A model generated the notes under the pieces. It ran no database searches and was not told the DNA's origin. It saw only the letters and a program-made list of their open reading frames with translations. A program made the translations under genes and the position numbers. Below are positions 34,935 to 46,400 of a DNA stretch of 64,000 nt, piece after piece. The DNA comes from Cyanidium caldarium. Lineage: Eukaryota > Rhodophyta > Bangiophyceae > Cyanidiales > Cyanidiaceae. The stretch covers positions 62,001 through 126,000 of the forward strand of contig JANCYW010000004.1 in assembly GCA_026184775.1 (NCBI GenBank), in the 5' to 3' direction. Each line of letters opens with the position of its first letter. The first letter of the stretch is position 1.

Positions 34935-36140
34935 TCAAACCACGACATTGCAATGGTAACATCTCTCGCCGCCCCCTCTCCGTGCCTCCCGCACCAGCGG
35001 CAGCCGTTCGCCAGGATCGTCGTGCACGCTGCGCACGGCCGCCCGACGATCGCGGCGCTCATCCAACGTCACCAGCACCAACAGCACCAACGCACACAAT
35101 CCGTCGGGGATGTTGTTGGCCCACACGCTGAACGGCATGTGCATGCCGCTCATATACATGCTGTACAACACGTCGGAGAGCAGCGTGGCCAGCACCCACA
35201 GCAACGACAAACTGCCGCGATGGCCGTACGTAAAGGTGGTCACAATCTGCGGTATCCACATCACCGCGCAGAGAAGGGTGGAGGCGTAGCCGCAGCCGTC
35301 GGCGAACAACTGCGCTACATGGCGGCTGGTGGCGGCGGTCGCGGTGCCGGTGTGCGCCTCCGTGCGGTCCCGTCGATACACATAGACGGCGGCGATCGCC
35401 AACGCCACGCCCACGGTGATGTAGATGCGAAAGAAGAGGGAGGCGTATCCAGAGTCGTCGAAGTAGGTCGAGCCGCGCTCATCGTAATGCAGCGGCGAGT
35501 GACCGCTGGCGCTGCGCTCGGCGTGTCCATTGCGCCACGACCACGACCGCTCCGCCGATGGCACTCTCTCAAACGTGCTGCGTTTGGCATCCGGAGTAGC
35601 GGGAGGCATCTCTCCCGCTTCCTCCGCCGCCACCACCACCTCCTCCTCCTCTTCCAGGGTATCCGAGAAGAAGACGCCAGCGCGGTCGCTCTGGCGACGC
35701 CGCTCCTCATCCAGCCGCTCATACCGCAGATACCAGTACCACAGTCCGGTGAGCAGCGCCCAGGCGCCCGCCGCCTGCACCGTGGGTTGAAAGTGGATGA
35801 AGCACGGGTAGGCGACGTGTCCACAGGCGTCCAGCGACTGGCCGTTGTGACCGACCAGCACATCCAGCATCGTCAAATAGGTGTACATGCTGCCGTAAAA
35901 GAGCGTCCATGACGACAAGCCGACCACGCTCTTGCGTCGGTGCAGCTCGAAGTGTTGTGGCACGAATTGGCCGAGTTGGATGACCGTCATAGCCAGCGAC
36001 GTCAGGTCGCAGACGACGGAGCGGCACGCCGGAGACAGTGAAGAGGCGTCGATGGGGTTGGAGGTGGATCGGACAGTCGACCAATGCGCCAGGGTGTGCC
36101 ATATAGGGAGGAGCGATTGGGATAGGGGAGACGAGATCAT
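34935..36140 (-). CDS. PQ-loop repeat membrane protein
   Basis: A 401-aa multi-pass protein with two PQ-loop repeats. The first has QLGQFVPQHFELHRRKSVVG, with the Pro-Gln pair and the following SSWTLFYGS; the second has AVMWIPQIVTTFTYGHRGSLS. The family includes cystinosin and lysosomal or vacuolar amino-acid exporters, and the distantly related SWEET and KDEL-receptor folds. A cytosolic acidic and Ser-rich loop of about 120 residues (LEEEEEVVVAAEE, then a Ser/Arg segment) separates the halves. The substrate is unknown. The ATG at 36140 is the first true ATG of the frame. It converges on ABCG copy 2 (88 bp). Confidence 0.82.
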   Translation of the reverse strand: MISSPLSQSLLPIWHTLAHWSTVRSTSNPIDASSLSPACRSVVCDLTSLAMTVIQLGQFVPQHFELHRRKSVVGLSSWTLFYGSMYTYLTMLDVLVGHNGQSLDACGHVAYPCFIHFQPTVQAAGAWALLTGLWYWYLRYERLDEERRRQSDRAGVFFSDTLEEEEEVVVAAEEAGEMPPATPDAKRSTFERVPSAERSWSWRNGHAERSASGHSPLHYDERGSTYFDDSGYASLFFRIYITVGVALAIAAVYVYRRDRTEAHTGTATAATSRHVAQLFADGCGYASTLLCAVMWIPQIVTTFTYGHRGSLSLLWVLATLLSDVLYSMYMSGMHMPFSVWANNIPDGLCALVLLVLVTLDERRDRRAAVRSVHDDPGERLPLVREARRGGGERCYHCNVVV

Positions 36141-36475
36141 GTTGGCGGAGAGGAGACGAGGGGTGCCCACGGCGCTCCCGCCAAAAAATGGGCTGCACAC
36201 CCAGAGTCCAGAAGAGACGTGCAAACTGCCACGGTCACTGTTGTACCTCCAGCGCCAGCAACCACACCAGCTGCCTCCGCAATTGTCTACACAAGCGCTC
36301 GTCCCGTGCAAAGCATCATTCGGGTCGCGACGCCCTCGCCGTTGGTTGGGGAAGCGGCAAACCGCGCGGCCGCCGACGGAACCGACCTCACAGGGAAGAG
36401 CGAGCACGAGAGCCGAAGAAGACAGCGGATGTGTACAAGTTGTCTCACAAAACGTACATCCCGTCCTCTCTTTTA
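36141..36475. other. Intergenic upstream of the PQ-loop gene
   Basis: These 335 bp lie between the PQ-loop start and the end of the small orphan gene; both genes are on the minus strand. The frame stays open upstream of the PQ-loop ATG but has no further ATG. No element was recognised. Confidence 0.4.
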
Positions 36476-36790
36476 CTAGGGAGTAGCGGGTTGCCGGTTC
36501 GTACCTAGACTCTCACGGCTGGTGCGCATCATGGCCTCCAGTTCGTCCAGTGCCAGTTGGCCCGGCGAGCGCGATCGTCTCCGCTCCTCCTCCATGCGCA
36601 CGGTGGAGGCGTACTTGCCATTGGCGGTGTCGGAGCGCCAGTACCCCTGAGTGCGCGTCGGAGTGTACACCCGTTCGCGCACGGCCGCAGCGCCGTCACT
36701 CGCCCAATCCAGGCGCTCGCGGAGTCGGCGGTCATGCTGCTCCGGCGTCGGCGCCAGTTTCTCTATCCAGAAGCTGACGAGGTTCACCAT
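36476..36790 (-). CDS. Hypothetical small protein
   Basis: A 104-aa protein of unknown family starting MVNLVSFWIEKLAPTPEQHD. It is highly charged, with a middle of YTPTRTQGYWRS and a Glu/Arg-rich C-terminal half (RMEEERRRSRSPGQL). There is no signal peptide or membrane helix. It could be a small mitochondrial or RNA-associated protein, but no motif proves it. It is kept as a gene because it begins with ATG, has balanced composition for this genome and fills an otherwise gene-free stretch. Confidence 0.45.
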   Translation of the reverse strand: MVNLVSFWIEKLAPTPEQHDRRLRERLDWASDGAAAVRERVYTPTRTQGYWRSDTANGKYASTVRMEEERRRSRSPGQLALDELEAMMRTSRESLGTNRQPATP

Positions 36791-37100
36791 GTGGGGAAGA
36801 AGAAGGAGGTGATGATGAAGAGGTGGGTGAGTCGGTGCGCAGAGGACGGAATGGTTGGACCCGGAGGTGTTCTGTCACGGAGGTGGCGGTTGCGTGCAGA
36901 AATTCTGTCACACGCTCCGGAGTAGCCGTTTCGATTTGGTTGCTCGCGTCCGCCGCCGCGGTGCGGTTAAAAAATGCTCGCAGCGTGCGGACCGGCCTCA
37001 CGACCTTATTTACCCGCACCGAGCGGCGAGCACTTTTGTGAAGAAGACCGCAACCAAACCTCCTTTTTTTCCGTAGTCACTTCTCCCGCTCTCCTTTCTC
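36791..37100. promoter_or_regulatory. Divergent promoter, small orphan / ClpS-like gene
   Basis: 310 bp between divergent starts. Near the ClpS-like gene it has T-rich and A-rich runs (TTAAAAAATG at 36966-36975; a run of T before 37074) that stand out in this GC-rich DNA. No specific site was identified. Confidence 0.4.
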
Positions 37101-37745
37101 ATGACGTCGGCGCAGGAAGTGCTCGGATTTCTCCCCCCGCCGCCGGATTGGAAACGGCAACCAGACCTCACTCGCCGCCACTACCTCTCCACCGGTCAGC
37201 GTTTACCGCGTCGTCCACGCGCTCGGGTGGCGATGCAAGCGTCGAATGAGGAGGACGGGTCTCCGCCTCCTCCCACCACACCCTCGCTCCCTATCCGCCT
37301 CACCATCTGGCTGGAGACAACGACAGCAGCGTGGCGAGCAGCACTACGCGGCCGCACTCAACCCATCCTGCGCTCGCGGCCATTACCGCGGCTGCTGGCG
37401 GATACCGATGCCGGCCTGCCGCCATTCCTCCGTCAATCCCCTCACCCTTCTACGCCCGCCTCTCCATCGACTCGACCCGTTCGCTCGCCGACCCTCTATC
37501 GACTGCTGCTGTTCCGCAACGGAGCCGCGGGGTATCGGCACCGCCCAGAGTACATCGCCCGCGCTTTGTTGCAGCACGCGCCGTGGCTATCGTTCGGCGC
37601 CGCCTCCACCGTCGCCCGCCAGGTCGTCCATCACGGTCAGGCGCAGTTGTTGGTAAGTGACCGGCACACCGCCGAGCGATGCTGCACCTGTCTCCTCGCC
37701 GACGGCATTATGAGCAACGTGGAGCCGGCGCCGAAACGCGAATAA
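37101..37745 (+). CDS. ClpS-like N-recognin adaptor domain protein
   Basis: A 214-aa protein whose C-terminal about 80 residues resemble ClpS, the adaptor that hands N-degron substrates to Clp protease: TLYRLLLFRNGAAGYRHRPEYIARALL, then VVHHGQAQLLVSDRHTAERCC and LLADGIMSNVEPA, the last matching plastid-lineage ClpS ends (GLxSxIEPA). The Asn-Asp-Asp that clamps the N-terminal residue in bacterial ClpS is not there (RNG instead), while a His pair sits near the second site. The N-terminal 130 residues are Pro/Arg/Ser-rich and low in acidic residues, so could be a plastid transit plus linker; this is inferred. Confidence 0.55.
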   Translation: MTSAQEVLGFLPPPPDWKRQPDLTRRHYLSTGQRLPRRPRARVAMQASNEEDGSPPPPTTPSLPIRLTIWLETTTAAWRAALRGRTQPILRSRPLPRLLADTDAGLPPFLRQSPHPSTPASPSTRPVRSPTLYRLLLFRNGAAGYRHRPEYIARALLQHAPWLSFGAASTVARQVVHHGQAQLLVSDRHTAERCCTCLLADGIMSNVEPAPKRE

Positions 37746-37849
37746 ACGAGCAGAACAGAGAGTCATAGGTGAGTGTTCGCTCAATATCACCACCCCATTA
37801 CCGCGCACTGCCACGGGTCACCGCCGGGGCGTCCCTGCTTGGCCCGTCC

Positions 37850-39820
37850 TCACTTTCCCCCTGGCGGACTGGCCGATTGGCTGATGTCCTCGCTGCCGAC
37901 GCACTCGATCGTCGGGTCGTGACCGGCCCGGCGCGACGTGAGCTGTGTCGGTTCTCTCGCCCTACTCCCCGCTATCGTATCCCGTTCGTGGTCTTCATAG
38001 TGATCGGGCCATCGAAACACCTGCCGCAAGCCGCGATGCAGTTCACTCCACTCGGCCGGACGCCGCGCCGGCTGCCGCATCGGCGGCTGCCGTGCCTCCT
38101 CCACTACCGTCGCATCCGACATCCGCCAATCACCGCGCAACCACTCCGATAACGACGCGCCGAGTGCCGTGAAATCGAAAGCGGCCGGCCCGTTGGCCAC
38201 AGGCCGCTTGGCGACATTTGCGCTGCTGCTCGCGGCGCGATAGACTGCGCGCTGTTTCCATACGCGCGCAAAGTTGTGTGTCTCCTGTGTCCATGCCTGT
38301 AAAAAGCGCCCGCCAAAGTACCCGCCGAGCGACGCCAAGTGTCGATCCGAAACGTCGCTCAACGCCGTTACCGACGCCACCAGCTGGTGCACATACCGAT
38401 GCAGTGTTCGCCGCAGTTGCATCTCCGCCGGTGCCTCCTCCATTCCCGCCAGCATCACTTGGCGCGACAGTTGCTCCACAAAGCGTTTCTCGCGACGCGT
38501 GAGCGCCACCCGTACGCTCGCCGCCGGGGTAAAGTACACCCGCTGCGACTCCAGATCCACCAACGCATCCGGATACTCCCATGCACCGCCGGACGCCGTC
38601 CGCGCCGGCGTACCCGGCGAGCGCTCGTCGGCGGCACGCGTGGAGACTGCGGATGGCGATGAAGGGCGGCGGTGCCGACTCGGTCGTCGTTGCGGCGACG
38701 GCGGCACCAACAGCGACTTGTTCGGCGACCCCTCGAATAGACGCGCCGATCGACACGCCGACCGATACAGCTTGCCGGTGTTGGAGGCGGCGCCGGCCAC
38801 AAAACCGCGCCGACTCCGCGGCCAGGTCTCTAGATCATCGGCGTCGCCCACCGATGCGGCATGGTCGACCGCGGCTGCGCGACCAACTGCCTCAGGTGAG
38901 CGCGGATGAGCTTGCAAGTACTCCGCCTTGTCCATCTGCAGCATCTCTCGCAATCGCTGCAGCGGTACGTACGGCTCGAGATCCAAACACGTCGAGTGGC
39001 CCGCATCCATCTCATCCGACGGGCACTCGACTTTTCCAGGGTGCAACGTCGGCACTCGAAACAATCCCAAGCGCACCGACTCATCCTCAACTCTCCTCCT
39101 CCTTCTCCTCCTCTCCTCCTCCAGCTCCATTTCGCCGGGAAAGCAGGCGGCGATCCCTAACACGGTGTTGCCGACGCGCTCGGTGGGCGCGCCCACCACT
39201 AGAATGCGCCGCTCCAACAACACCAGTTTGAGCAGACACAGCAAGTCCCGACCGACCGCCAGAAACAGGGCCGCCGCTGCCGTGTTGATGGGCGTCGATA
39301 ACGCCGGCGAAAGCGGTGCGGCATTCAACGCCTGCATCAGATCCACAAACCGCTCCACCCGCCCAAAGTCGTTTTCCGCAAAGTATTGCGACATGACCGG
39401 CGCCAGCCGCTGCGCCAGAGCAGCATACGCTGGCCGTCGACTCAACAGCACCGCCGCCTTTTGCACCGTGCCGCGCGACACCGAAGCCAACCCCGACAGG
39501 TGGTTGGTGCTACGGGCGTCCAGCGCCCGCTGCCGATAACACGCCACCGCATACCAATCCGAACGCGAATTGGGCGCACGCAGGTGAAAGTACACCGTGT
39601 CGCTCATTCGGTTGTGCACTCCGTCCGGCAGGGCGTGCAGCGCCACCCCCTGTTGCAGTGCGTGGTCGCAAGCGAGCCACTCGGCCGCCGGGTACATCCA
39701 CTCCACCTCATTGCCGTGCTTGGCGTGGAATCCTACCAGCAACACCGCCGACACCAGCGGAGTGTCATGGGAGGCGTGCTCGGTGGAGGGCGGCGGTGAA
39801 GAGGCGTCCGAAGCGGACAT
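37850..39820 (-). CDS. AVL9: AVL9-like DENN-domain protein
   Basis: Late-secretory-pathway protein of the AVL9 branch of the DENN family (Rab exchange-factor related), 656 aa. It opens with VSAVLLVGFHAKHGNEVEWMYP, then ALPDGVHNRMSDTVYFHL and ACYRQ, matching human AVL9 (VVVGFHHKKGCQVEFSYP, ALPDGAHNYQEDTVFFHL, SCYRQ). LVLLERRILVVGAP is the core DENN helix-strand. Low-complexity segments interrupt it: an Arg run (ERRRRRRR) coded by CTC/CTT repeats near 39090-39130, and a Ser/Arg/Pro region around the middle. The last part (RWPDHYEDHERD) is also family-like. The first true ATG is 39820. It is divergent from the LIM gene. Confidence 0.88.
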   Translation of the reverse strand: MSASDASSPPPSTEHASHDTPLVSAVLLVGFHAKHGNEVEWMYPAAEWLACDHALQQGVALHALPDGVHNRMSDTVYFHLRAPNSRSDWYAVACYRQRALDARSTNHLSGLASVSRGTVQKAAVLLSRRPAYAALAQRLAPVMSQYFAENDFGRVERFVDLMQALNAAPLSPALSTPINTAAAALFLAVGRDLLCLLKLVLLERRILVVGAPTERVGNTVLGIAACFPGEMELEEERRRRRRRVEDESVRLGLFRVPTLHPGKVECPSDEMDAGHSTCLDLEPYVPLQRLREMLQMDKAEYLQAHPRSPEAVGRAAAVDHAASVGDADDLETWPRSRRGFVAGAASNTGKLYRSACRSARLFEGSPNKSLLVPPSPQRRPSRHRRPSSPSAVSTRAADERSPGTPARTASGGAWEYPDALVDLESQRVYFTPAASVRVALTRREKRFVEQLSRQVMLAGMEEAPAEMQLRRTLHRYVHQLVASVTALSDVSDRHLASLGGYFGGRFLQAWTQETHNFARVWKQRAVYRAASSSANVAKRPVANGPAAFDFTALGASLSEWLRGDWRMSDATVVEEARQPPMRQPARRPAEWSELHRGLRQVFRWPDHYEDHERDTIAGSRAREPTQLTSRRAGHDPTIECVGSEDISQSASPPGGK

Positions 39821-39984
39821 GAGCACCACCCTCTCGAAAGCGACCGTCGTCAGCGGGCGTCGCCGCGAGAACGACACGCGCGCGCGCGCGTTTTGTCTGC
39901 ACACTCCGGGGGTGGGTGACACGGTTGCAGGTGCGCCATCACGTTCTGGGTATACGCAAGGACTCACTCCGTGCCACCTCCTCT

Positions 39985-40428
39985 ATGGACTCTCTGAACG
40001 ACTCGTATTGTGCGCCGTGCGGTGAGCCGAAACACTTGTGCGTGTGTCGGGAAAAGGCCGAGCGCATCCACGACGTCGCCGAAGAGGTACCGCAACCGAC
40101 CCCATCGCCGCCCGCGTCCGCCACGAACCACGACAGCACTGTCGCCACTGAAGCCGACGGGGACTCCACTCCATTCCGGGCCAGTCGTCCGTGCCTCAGG
40201 TGTCATCAGACGGTGTACTTTATTGAGCGAGCCGAGGGGCCACGCGGCAGTTGGTGCCATCGCGACTGTTACCGCTGTTTCGACTGTCAGCGGCGGTTGG
40301 ACGCGAGCACCGCGTGTGACCACCGGGGACGCGAGCTGTATTGCGGTGCGTGTTACGGTAAGCGGTACGGGCCGACCGGCTTTCGGGCCAGCAGTTTATC
40401 GGTGCGCACGCCGGAGAAACAACACTAG
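39985..40428 (+). CDS. Single LIM-domain protein
   Basis: A 147-aa protein with one complete LIM zinc domain near its C-terminus: Cys70-x2-Cys73, His92-x2-Cys95, Cys98-x2-Cys101 and Cys120-x2-Cys123. The core reads CxxCxxTVYFIERAEG and ends CGACYGKRYGPTGF, very like CRP/CSRP LIM domains of animals and plants, which bind actin or act in transcription complexes. The N-terminus has a separate Cys motif (YCAPC, then CVC at 19-21) that may bind another zinc. A Pro/Thr linker joins them. The first ATG is 39985. Its stop is only 6 bp from the stop of the convergent giant gene. Confidence 0.88.
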   Translation: MDSLNDSYCAPCGEPKHLCVCREKAERIHDVAEEVPQPTPSPPASATNHDSTVATEADGDSTPFRASRPCLRCHQTVYFIERAEGPRGSWCHRDCYRCFDCQRRLDASTACDHRGRELYCGACYGKRYGPTGFRASSLSVRTPEKQH

Positions 40429-40434
40429 AGGGAG

Positions 40435-43400
40435 TCAGCGTGGGCGACCGCTGAGCGTGTAACCTTGGAGGTGTCGCAGCCAGGCGGGTAAATGAGGATG
40501 CATCGAGGGATAGCCAAGAGCGGCTGTGAGCGCCACTCGATCGAACCAGTGCGCCCGAAAGCGTATCGCATGGCCGTCCGGGTCGGATGTGGCGTGTCGT
40601 GTCAGCGAGTGCAGACGCGAGCGCAACGTGGTATCGATCCAAGCGGCCGCCGCATCCGCATCCCCGCATTGACGCCAACGCTGCACCAACCGGTCTACCG
40701 CGGCGCGAGCATCGACCGATGCGGATGCGTCGGTCGGGTCGTCATAGGATATGCGGGATAAACGATCGGCGGCCGCATACAACCAGCGCAAGAGGGTGTG
40801 CGCGGTGAATGACCATTGGGACACCTGCTCCTCCTCCTCCGACGGCATCGCCCGCACCCCGACCACGGCGTGCGCCAACCGGTACACCGCGTTCCAGCGC
40901 TGCGGAATCGATCGATCGGATACGTTCCGCGTCAGCGCCTTCGCCACCGCGGCCGCCATCATGCCCAATGCGTCGCCGGCCCACAGCACCGCCGGACCGC
41001 ATCGCCGCTGCCCCCGCCCCGCCGCGCAGCAGGTACGCACGAACAGCTCGGCGTCCGCCCAGGAGGCGGCATCGACAGCCGTCGACGCCGGCATGCACAG
41101 CGCCGCCACTTCCCGTATCCAGTGCCGCTGAAACGTCTCCAATCGCTGACGATCCATCCTGCCCGCGACCGCCAGTGGACCGAGCGCCGCGCGCCCGGCC
41201 ACCGCACCCTCGAGCAGCACGGCATCGATGCACGCCAACCAGTCGCCCTGATGGTCGTTATCGCCACAACCCTCGGCATTGTGCCGCATCCCTCTCTCCA
41301 CGGATACATCCGGCAAGCCGGGTATCAGACCGCGTGCCACGGCGACGACCGCATGGCGAGCGACACTGGCAGCCACCACATTGCGCATAAAACTCACATA
41401 GTACGCATCGTGGGGCGCAAACTCCATCTGTGACATGCCCCGCAACACCAGCGCGATCCAACGATGGCTCGCAACCGTGTCCACTTGTTCACTCTCTGTG
41501 CGAGTGGCGTTGGATGTGGACGCCGTGCCCAGCTCCAGCGCCCGCCGACCTACTTTGATCAACTCGGTCCAGAACGGCGGCCGGCCGGGTATGCGCAACA
41601 GGTTCGGACACACCGTCAACAGCGCGCCAGCCACGTCTACCACAAAGGCGCGCACATCACGCACGCCGTGGTGCTCGCGGCTGGTGGGCGCCCGACTCCA
41701 CAGGGTCACCACCTGGCCGAGCGCCTCGCAGATATCGTACAGCAGTTGGGCGAAGCGCTGCCGCACACGGGGCCACTGCATCGTCGGAGGCATCGCCACG
41801 GCCGACTGCTGCGCTGTCGCCTGACGCAACTGCACGCACAGCTGCAGCAACGCCGTCTTGGCAGTCGGCATCGTCAACGTATCCGTCAGTGCCGAAGACG
41901 ACTCCAAGCGCTCCAACCACACCGCCAGGGTGTGTCGTGCGGTCCCGACGGCAGCGGCCGCGTCGTGCCGTCGCGGATGACGAGTGAGCGCGCGCACCAA
42001 CGCCCGCGCTTGCGATAACCATTCTGTCGCCAGGCGACTGCGCCACGGTGGCACCGAAAACGCGGCATCCTGATGCGTCCCCGACGAGAGCAGCGTTGGC
42101 GCCGTCGCCCAAGCGCCCGCCAACGCCCGCATCGCCGCGTCGCAGACGTGCATGCCGAGCACCTCGCTTGTCGACTCCTCGTCAAACGCGTCAACAATGG
42201 TGAACCGCGGGATGACCACCGCAAACGCCGCATCCGCCTCGACGATGTGAACCAACAGCTCCACCAGCAGTGGCGATGACGCCGCCACCGTGAACAGAGC
42301 TTGCCACGCAGCTTCTCCGCCGCGAACGCCCTCCACCAGCGTGGCCAGTGCCACCGATCGCCCCAGAACGACCGACAACAGCGGATGCACAGCACCCGAA
42401 TGCCGAGCGGCGTACGGGGCAGCAGCAGGGGCGTTGACTGCCTGCGCCATCGCCGCCGCCGCCACCTCCCACGCTCGGTGCAGATGACGCCACGCCGGCG
42501 TGCCCGGCCGCAGCACCCGCAACACACATGCCCGCGCCACTTGCGCCTCCACATCCATGCTCAACAGCGACAGAGCGATGTCATCGCCGGGCACGACGTC
42601 CTCCGTCGGGCCCACTCCGGTCGAGTCGCGGCCCGGCATCGACGTCTGCAGCGCCCGACCGGTGAGCGCCGCCAGAAACGACAACAACGCCTGGGTGAGC
42701 GTGGCCGGTATACCGGGCACCATGCCCATCGCAGACGTCCCCGTCGTCGCCGCGACGCCCTCTGCATGGCATTCCGTCAACAGCACCGACACCGCCGGCA
42801 CCAGGCACTGCACCGCACTCCAGTCGCCCGCCGAGACATTCTCCGGCGCTGCAGCCTGCAGCCAGCGGGTGGCATCGTCCAGCGCAGCGACCACAGCATC
42901 CACCAAACGCTCACGTCGACCACGCCGCGCCACCAGATGGTGCGCAAGCACCACCGGCATGCCCGAGGCGGCCGTGGCCGCTGTTGGCTCGTCGGTGTCC
43001 GCCAGCGCTCGCACCAGCTGCCGCAGCATCTCCACCCAACTGGCCGCGTTGTCGCGCAGCAGGGGAGTGGCCACCAATGCGGCGGACAGAGCGTTGTGCT
43101 CTGCACCGACCACCGACGCAGCCGCTACCAGGGGCGATGCGCCTGTCGTGGCCTCCTCCGCGCCCAACCGATAAGCGGCCGCCCGACACCACCCCAAGCG
43201 CGCGCCCATCAGATACCGCATCCCCGACACTCCCGCCGCATGACTCAGCTGGCGATACAGGGCGCGCTGCTCGGCAGCGTTCAGGCACACGCTCAACAGG
43301 ACGATGCCATGCAGCTGCAGCACCCTCAGTGGCGTGCTGTCGGGCTCGGGGGAATGCGCCACCCAGCGGTGGGTGTCGGAGGCGGCGCGCAGTAGCGCCA

Positions 43401-46400
43401 GCCAGCGCTTGCCCTGCTGACGCCATACCCGCCAGGGATCATCCACCAGGTGTCGGCAGGGTTGCCATCCCAGCTGCACATGACGACAGAGCAGGCACAG
43501 CGCCCGAGTCATCCATTCCCACTCGGGAACTGCCGCAACCGATGTCGTTATCGAATCGTCGCGAGCGGCACGCACCGCCTCCCCAACGGATGCCACCGTC
43601 AATAGACGTGGCAGATGCTGCCGCGCCCAGGCGTCCAGAGCGGCCGCCAGGCGCTCTGCAGTGCGGCTCTGGGAAAAAGGGAGTGCCGCGGCGGACGCGT
43701 CCGGCCCTGCCGTCAGCTGCGCCGCCTGAATGCCCGCTTGTAACGACAGGCGCACCAGACCGTCGGGCACCGATGCCACATCCGCCGCCTGCACGCAGGC
43801 GTCATCCACGGCCCAGGCGAGCCGCAACACCTGCCCGAGCAGGCGAGCATCGGTGGAGGGCGCGACCGGTGCGACGACCGTGGCGTGTCGCAACCAGCCA
43901 TCCCAAAACCAGGCGTCCAGCCCACGATGCTGCTGTGGTAACAGCATGCGCGCCCACACGCTCAGCACCGTCAGGGTGAGAGCGCTACATTCCGCCGGGT
44001 CACTGTGGACGGAACCGGTGTTGTGCGCTGTGCGAGGCGACAACTGCGATCGGATGCGCCGACAAGCCCCCTCGATCAGCTGCCAGGTGCGCGCCACCCG
44101 GTCGCTCCCTCCTGCAGTCGCCGCGGCCATCAGTGTCTGTGCCAGGCGTCGGAAACGACGCGCTGCCGTCGATTTCCGGGCGGCGACGCCCGATGCCGCC
44201 AGCTCCAACACCAGCGCACGGCGTTCCGACCACTGATGCAACAGCTCGCGCACGCAACCATCCACCACGGCCGTCAGATAACCGTCAGTGGTAGGCGGCG
44301 CAGCATCGGCGCTGTCGGCTACATGAGACGTCTGAATATCCCCCTCCCATTCCGGCAGCATCAGGATGCCATATCGAGCCAGCGCCAACAGCCGCAGATG
44401 CACCGCACATCCACTGCCATCCTCGGGCACCTCCCGTCCCGGAGCGCGTTCGTCCTCGTCTGCATCGCGCAGCAGCGGCGTTTCCGCCATGCGCTGCACC
44501 AGCGCACGCGCCTCACCCCGCACATCCGCCAGCGCATCTTTCTGCGTGGTGTCTTCCACTTCCGCGACCGCATCATCGGTCGCCGCAAACTTGGCCGCCA
44601 GCCGTTGCGGTTCCAGCAGCTCCAGCACAGCGGGAGGCGATAAAGTGGCGCGGCCGTCAGCGCCCCGCGCCCGCACCGCCTCCAAACAGTGCGCCGCGGT
44701 GCACAGCGCGTAACACGTAGCCTGACACCGACGCGACACCGTCCACGTCACCATAGGCACTCGAGGGGCACCTCCATCGCTGGCGGCGGTGTCGGCTGCA
44801 TCGGCGCCTCTCTCGATGTCCGCGGAGAGAGAGCGATGCAGCTCGCGAGCCACCGTGGCCAGCAGCTCCCGCATCGAATGGATGCGGAAAAGGGATGCAT
44901 GGCGAAGTGACTCTGTGCCGGGTGCTCGTCGCGGCGTCGCGGAGACAACGCCGGATGATGCACACGTCCGTTCGGGACTGGCAGATCGAAGCACATTTTC
45001 ATCGGTGGCCACCCCGGCGGAGGTGCTTGCGGAGATATCTGCCAGGCTGACTTCCACCGACGGTTGCAGTCGTTGCGGCCGAGCGGTTTTGCGGGCGCGA
45101 GCGCCCCGCAATGTGCCTCTTGCGCTCTCCTCTGCACGCCCATCTTCCTCCTGGCTGGGAAACACCACGCGACGTGCCCGCGCGTGCCAGCGCTGCTTGT
45201 CGCGAGCGTGGTGAACCTCCAGACGCCACGCCGATATCGGGGGTGGAGACGAATCGCGGTGATGTGTCGTCAGCTGCTGCCGTCGACGCACCAGTCGTGC
45301 CACAATGCGGTCCAAGCGGGAGGTTGGCGTGCATCGATCCCGCGGTATCCTTGCACTCGGCATGCCCGCGCGTGGCATCGTCGTCCCCGTCGGTGATGCA
45401 CTCACACCAGACACGGCCATACCACGGCGCCGCTCGCGACTCACCTCGGTCGTCTCCGACAGTCGCGCTACCCTCCGTCCACACCTCTCGTAACGCTGCG
45501 GCAGCATATCGTCCTCCAGCTCTACCTTCTCGTCATCGCTGTCGGTGATGATACGGCGGGGTGGCCGACGCCTCGTCTCCCCGACGATCCCAGAGTCCCG
45601 TTCGTCCCATTCATTCATCGCCAACGGGCGTTTGTGGCGCATGCGTCCCGCCGTAACCGCCCCGTGCCGCGCGCCACGCCTACCCGCTGCATGCATCGAC
45701 GGGCCGACTCGCCGTACCGCCGGCACCGTCAGTCCGGCGGCGAAAGACGGGTGCAGCTGGCGAATCCACTCGTCCACCTGCTGCTCCATCTGCCGCACCT
45801 CCTCCCACTGCCAACACTCGCTCAGGCAGTTCATCGACTCGGGCACCGACACGGTGTGCGTGTCCTCGCGCTCCGGATGCAGGCGCTTCAGCTCGCCCTG
45901 CGCATTGAAGTCGTAAGTCGGGTCGTGCACCTCGCCGTTGCGGATGCAGGCGCGGTAAAAGTTGGAGCACTGATACCCGCACCGAGTGGGCACCGCCTTG
46001 CTGAATATGCCCCAGCAGCTGCCCAGACGCCAGCGATGGCGTTGCCAGCGCGTCAGCTCGGCGAAGAATTGCCGCCGCTCGGCGTCCGTCCACGCGTGCA
46101 ACGATTGCGTCTCCTGGCCAGCGACTTGGCCCGGGTCGGTGTGTCGATAATAGTAGGCGTTGGCGTTGACATGGCGGTCGCGCCACGCCTTGAGCGCCGC
46201 CTCCGACCACGACGCTACGGCGCGGCGAGTCCACTGCCAGGCGGCGGCGCGGTGCACGGCGCGTCGTCGCTGTCGGTCGGTGCTGCGAGCGGCGACCGAC
46301 GGTGGCCAGCTGGGCGCGGACGGGCAGCCGGTGGCAAGGCGGTGGGCGCGACGACGCACTCGATCGCGCTTCTGCCACTGCCGCGAGACGTCGGCGGCTT

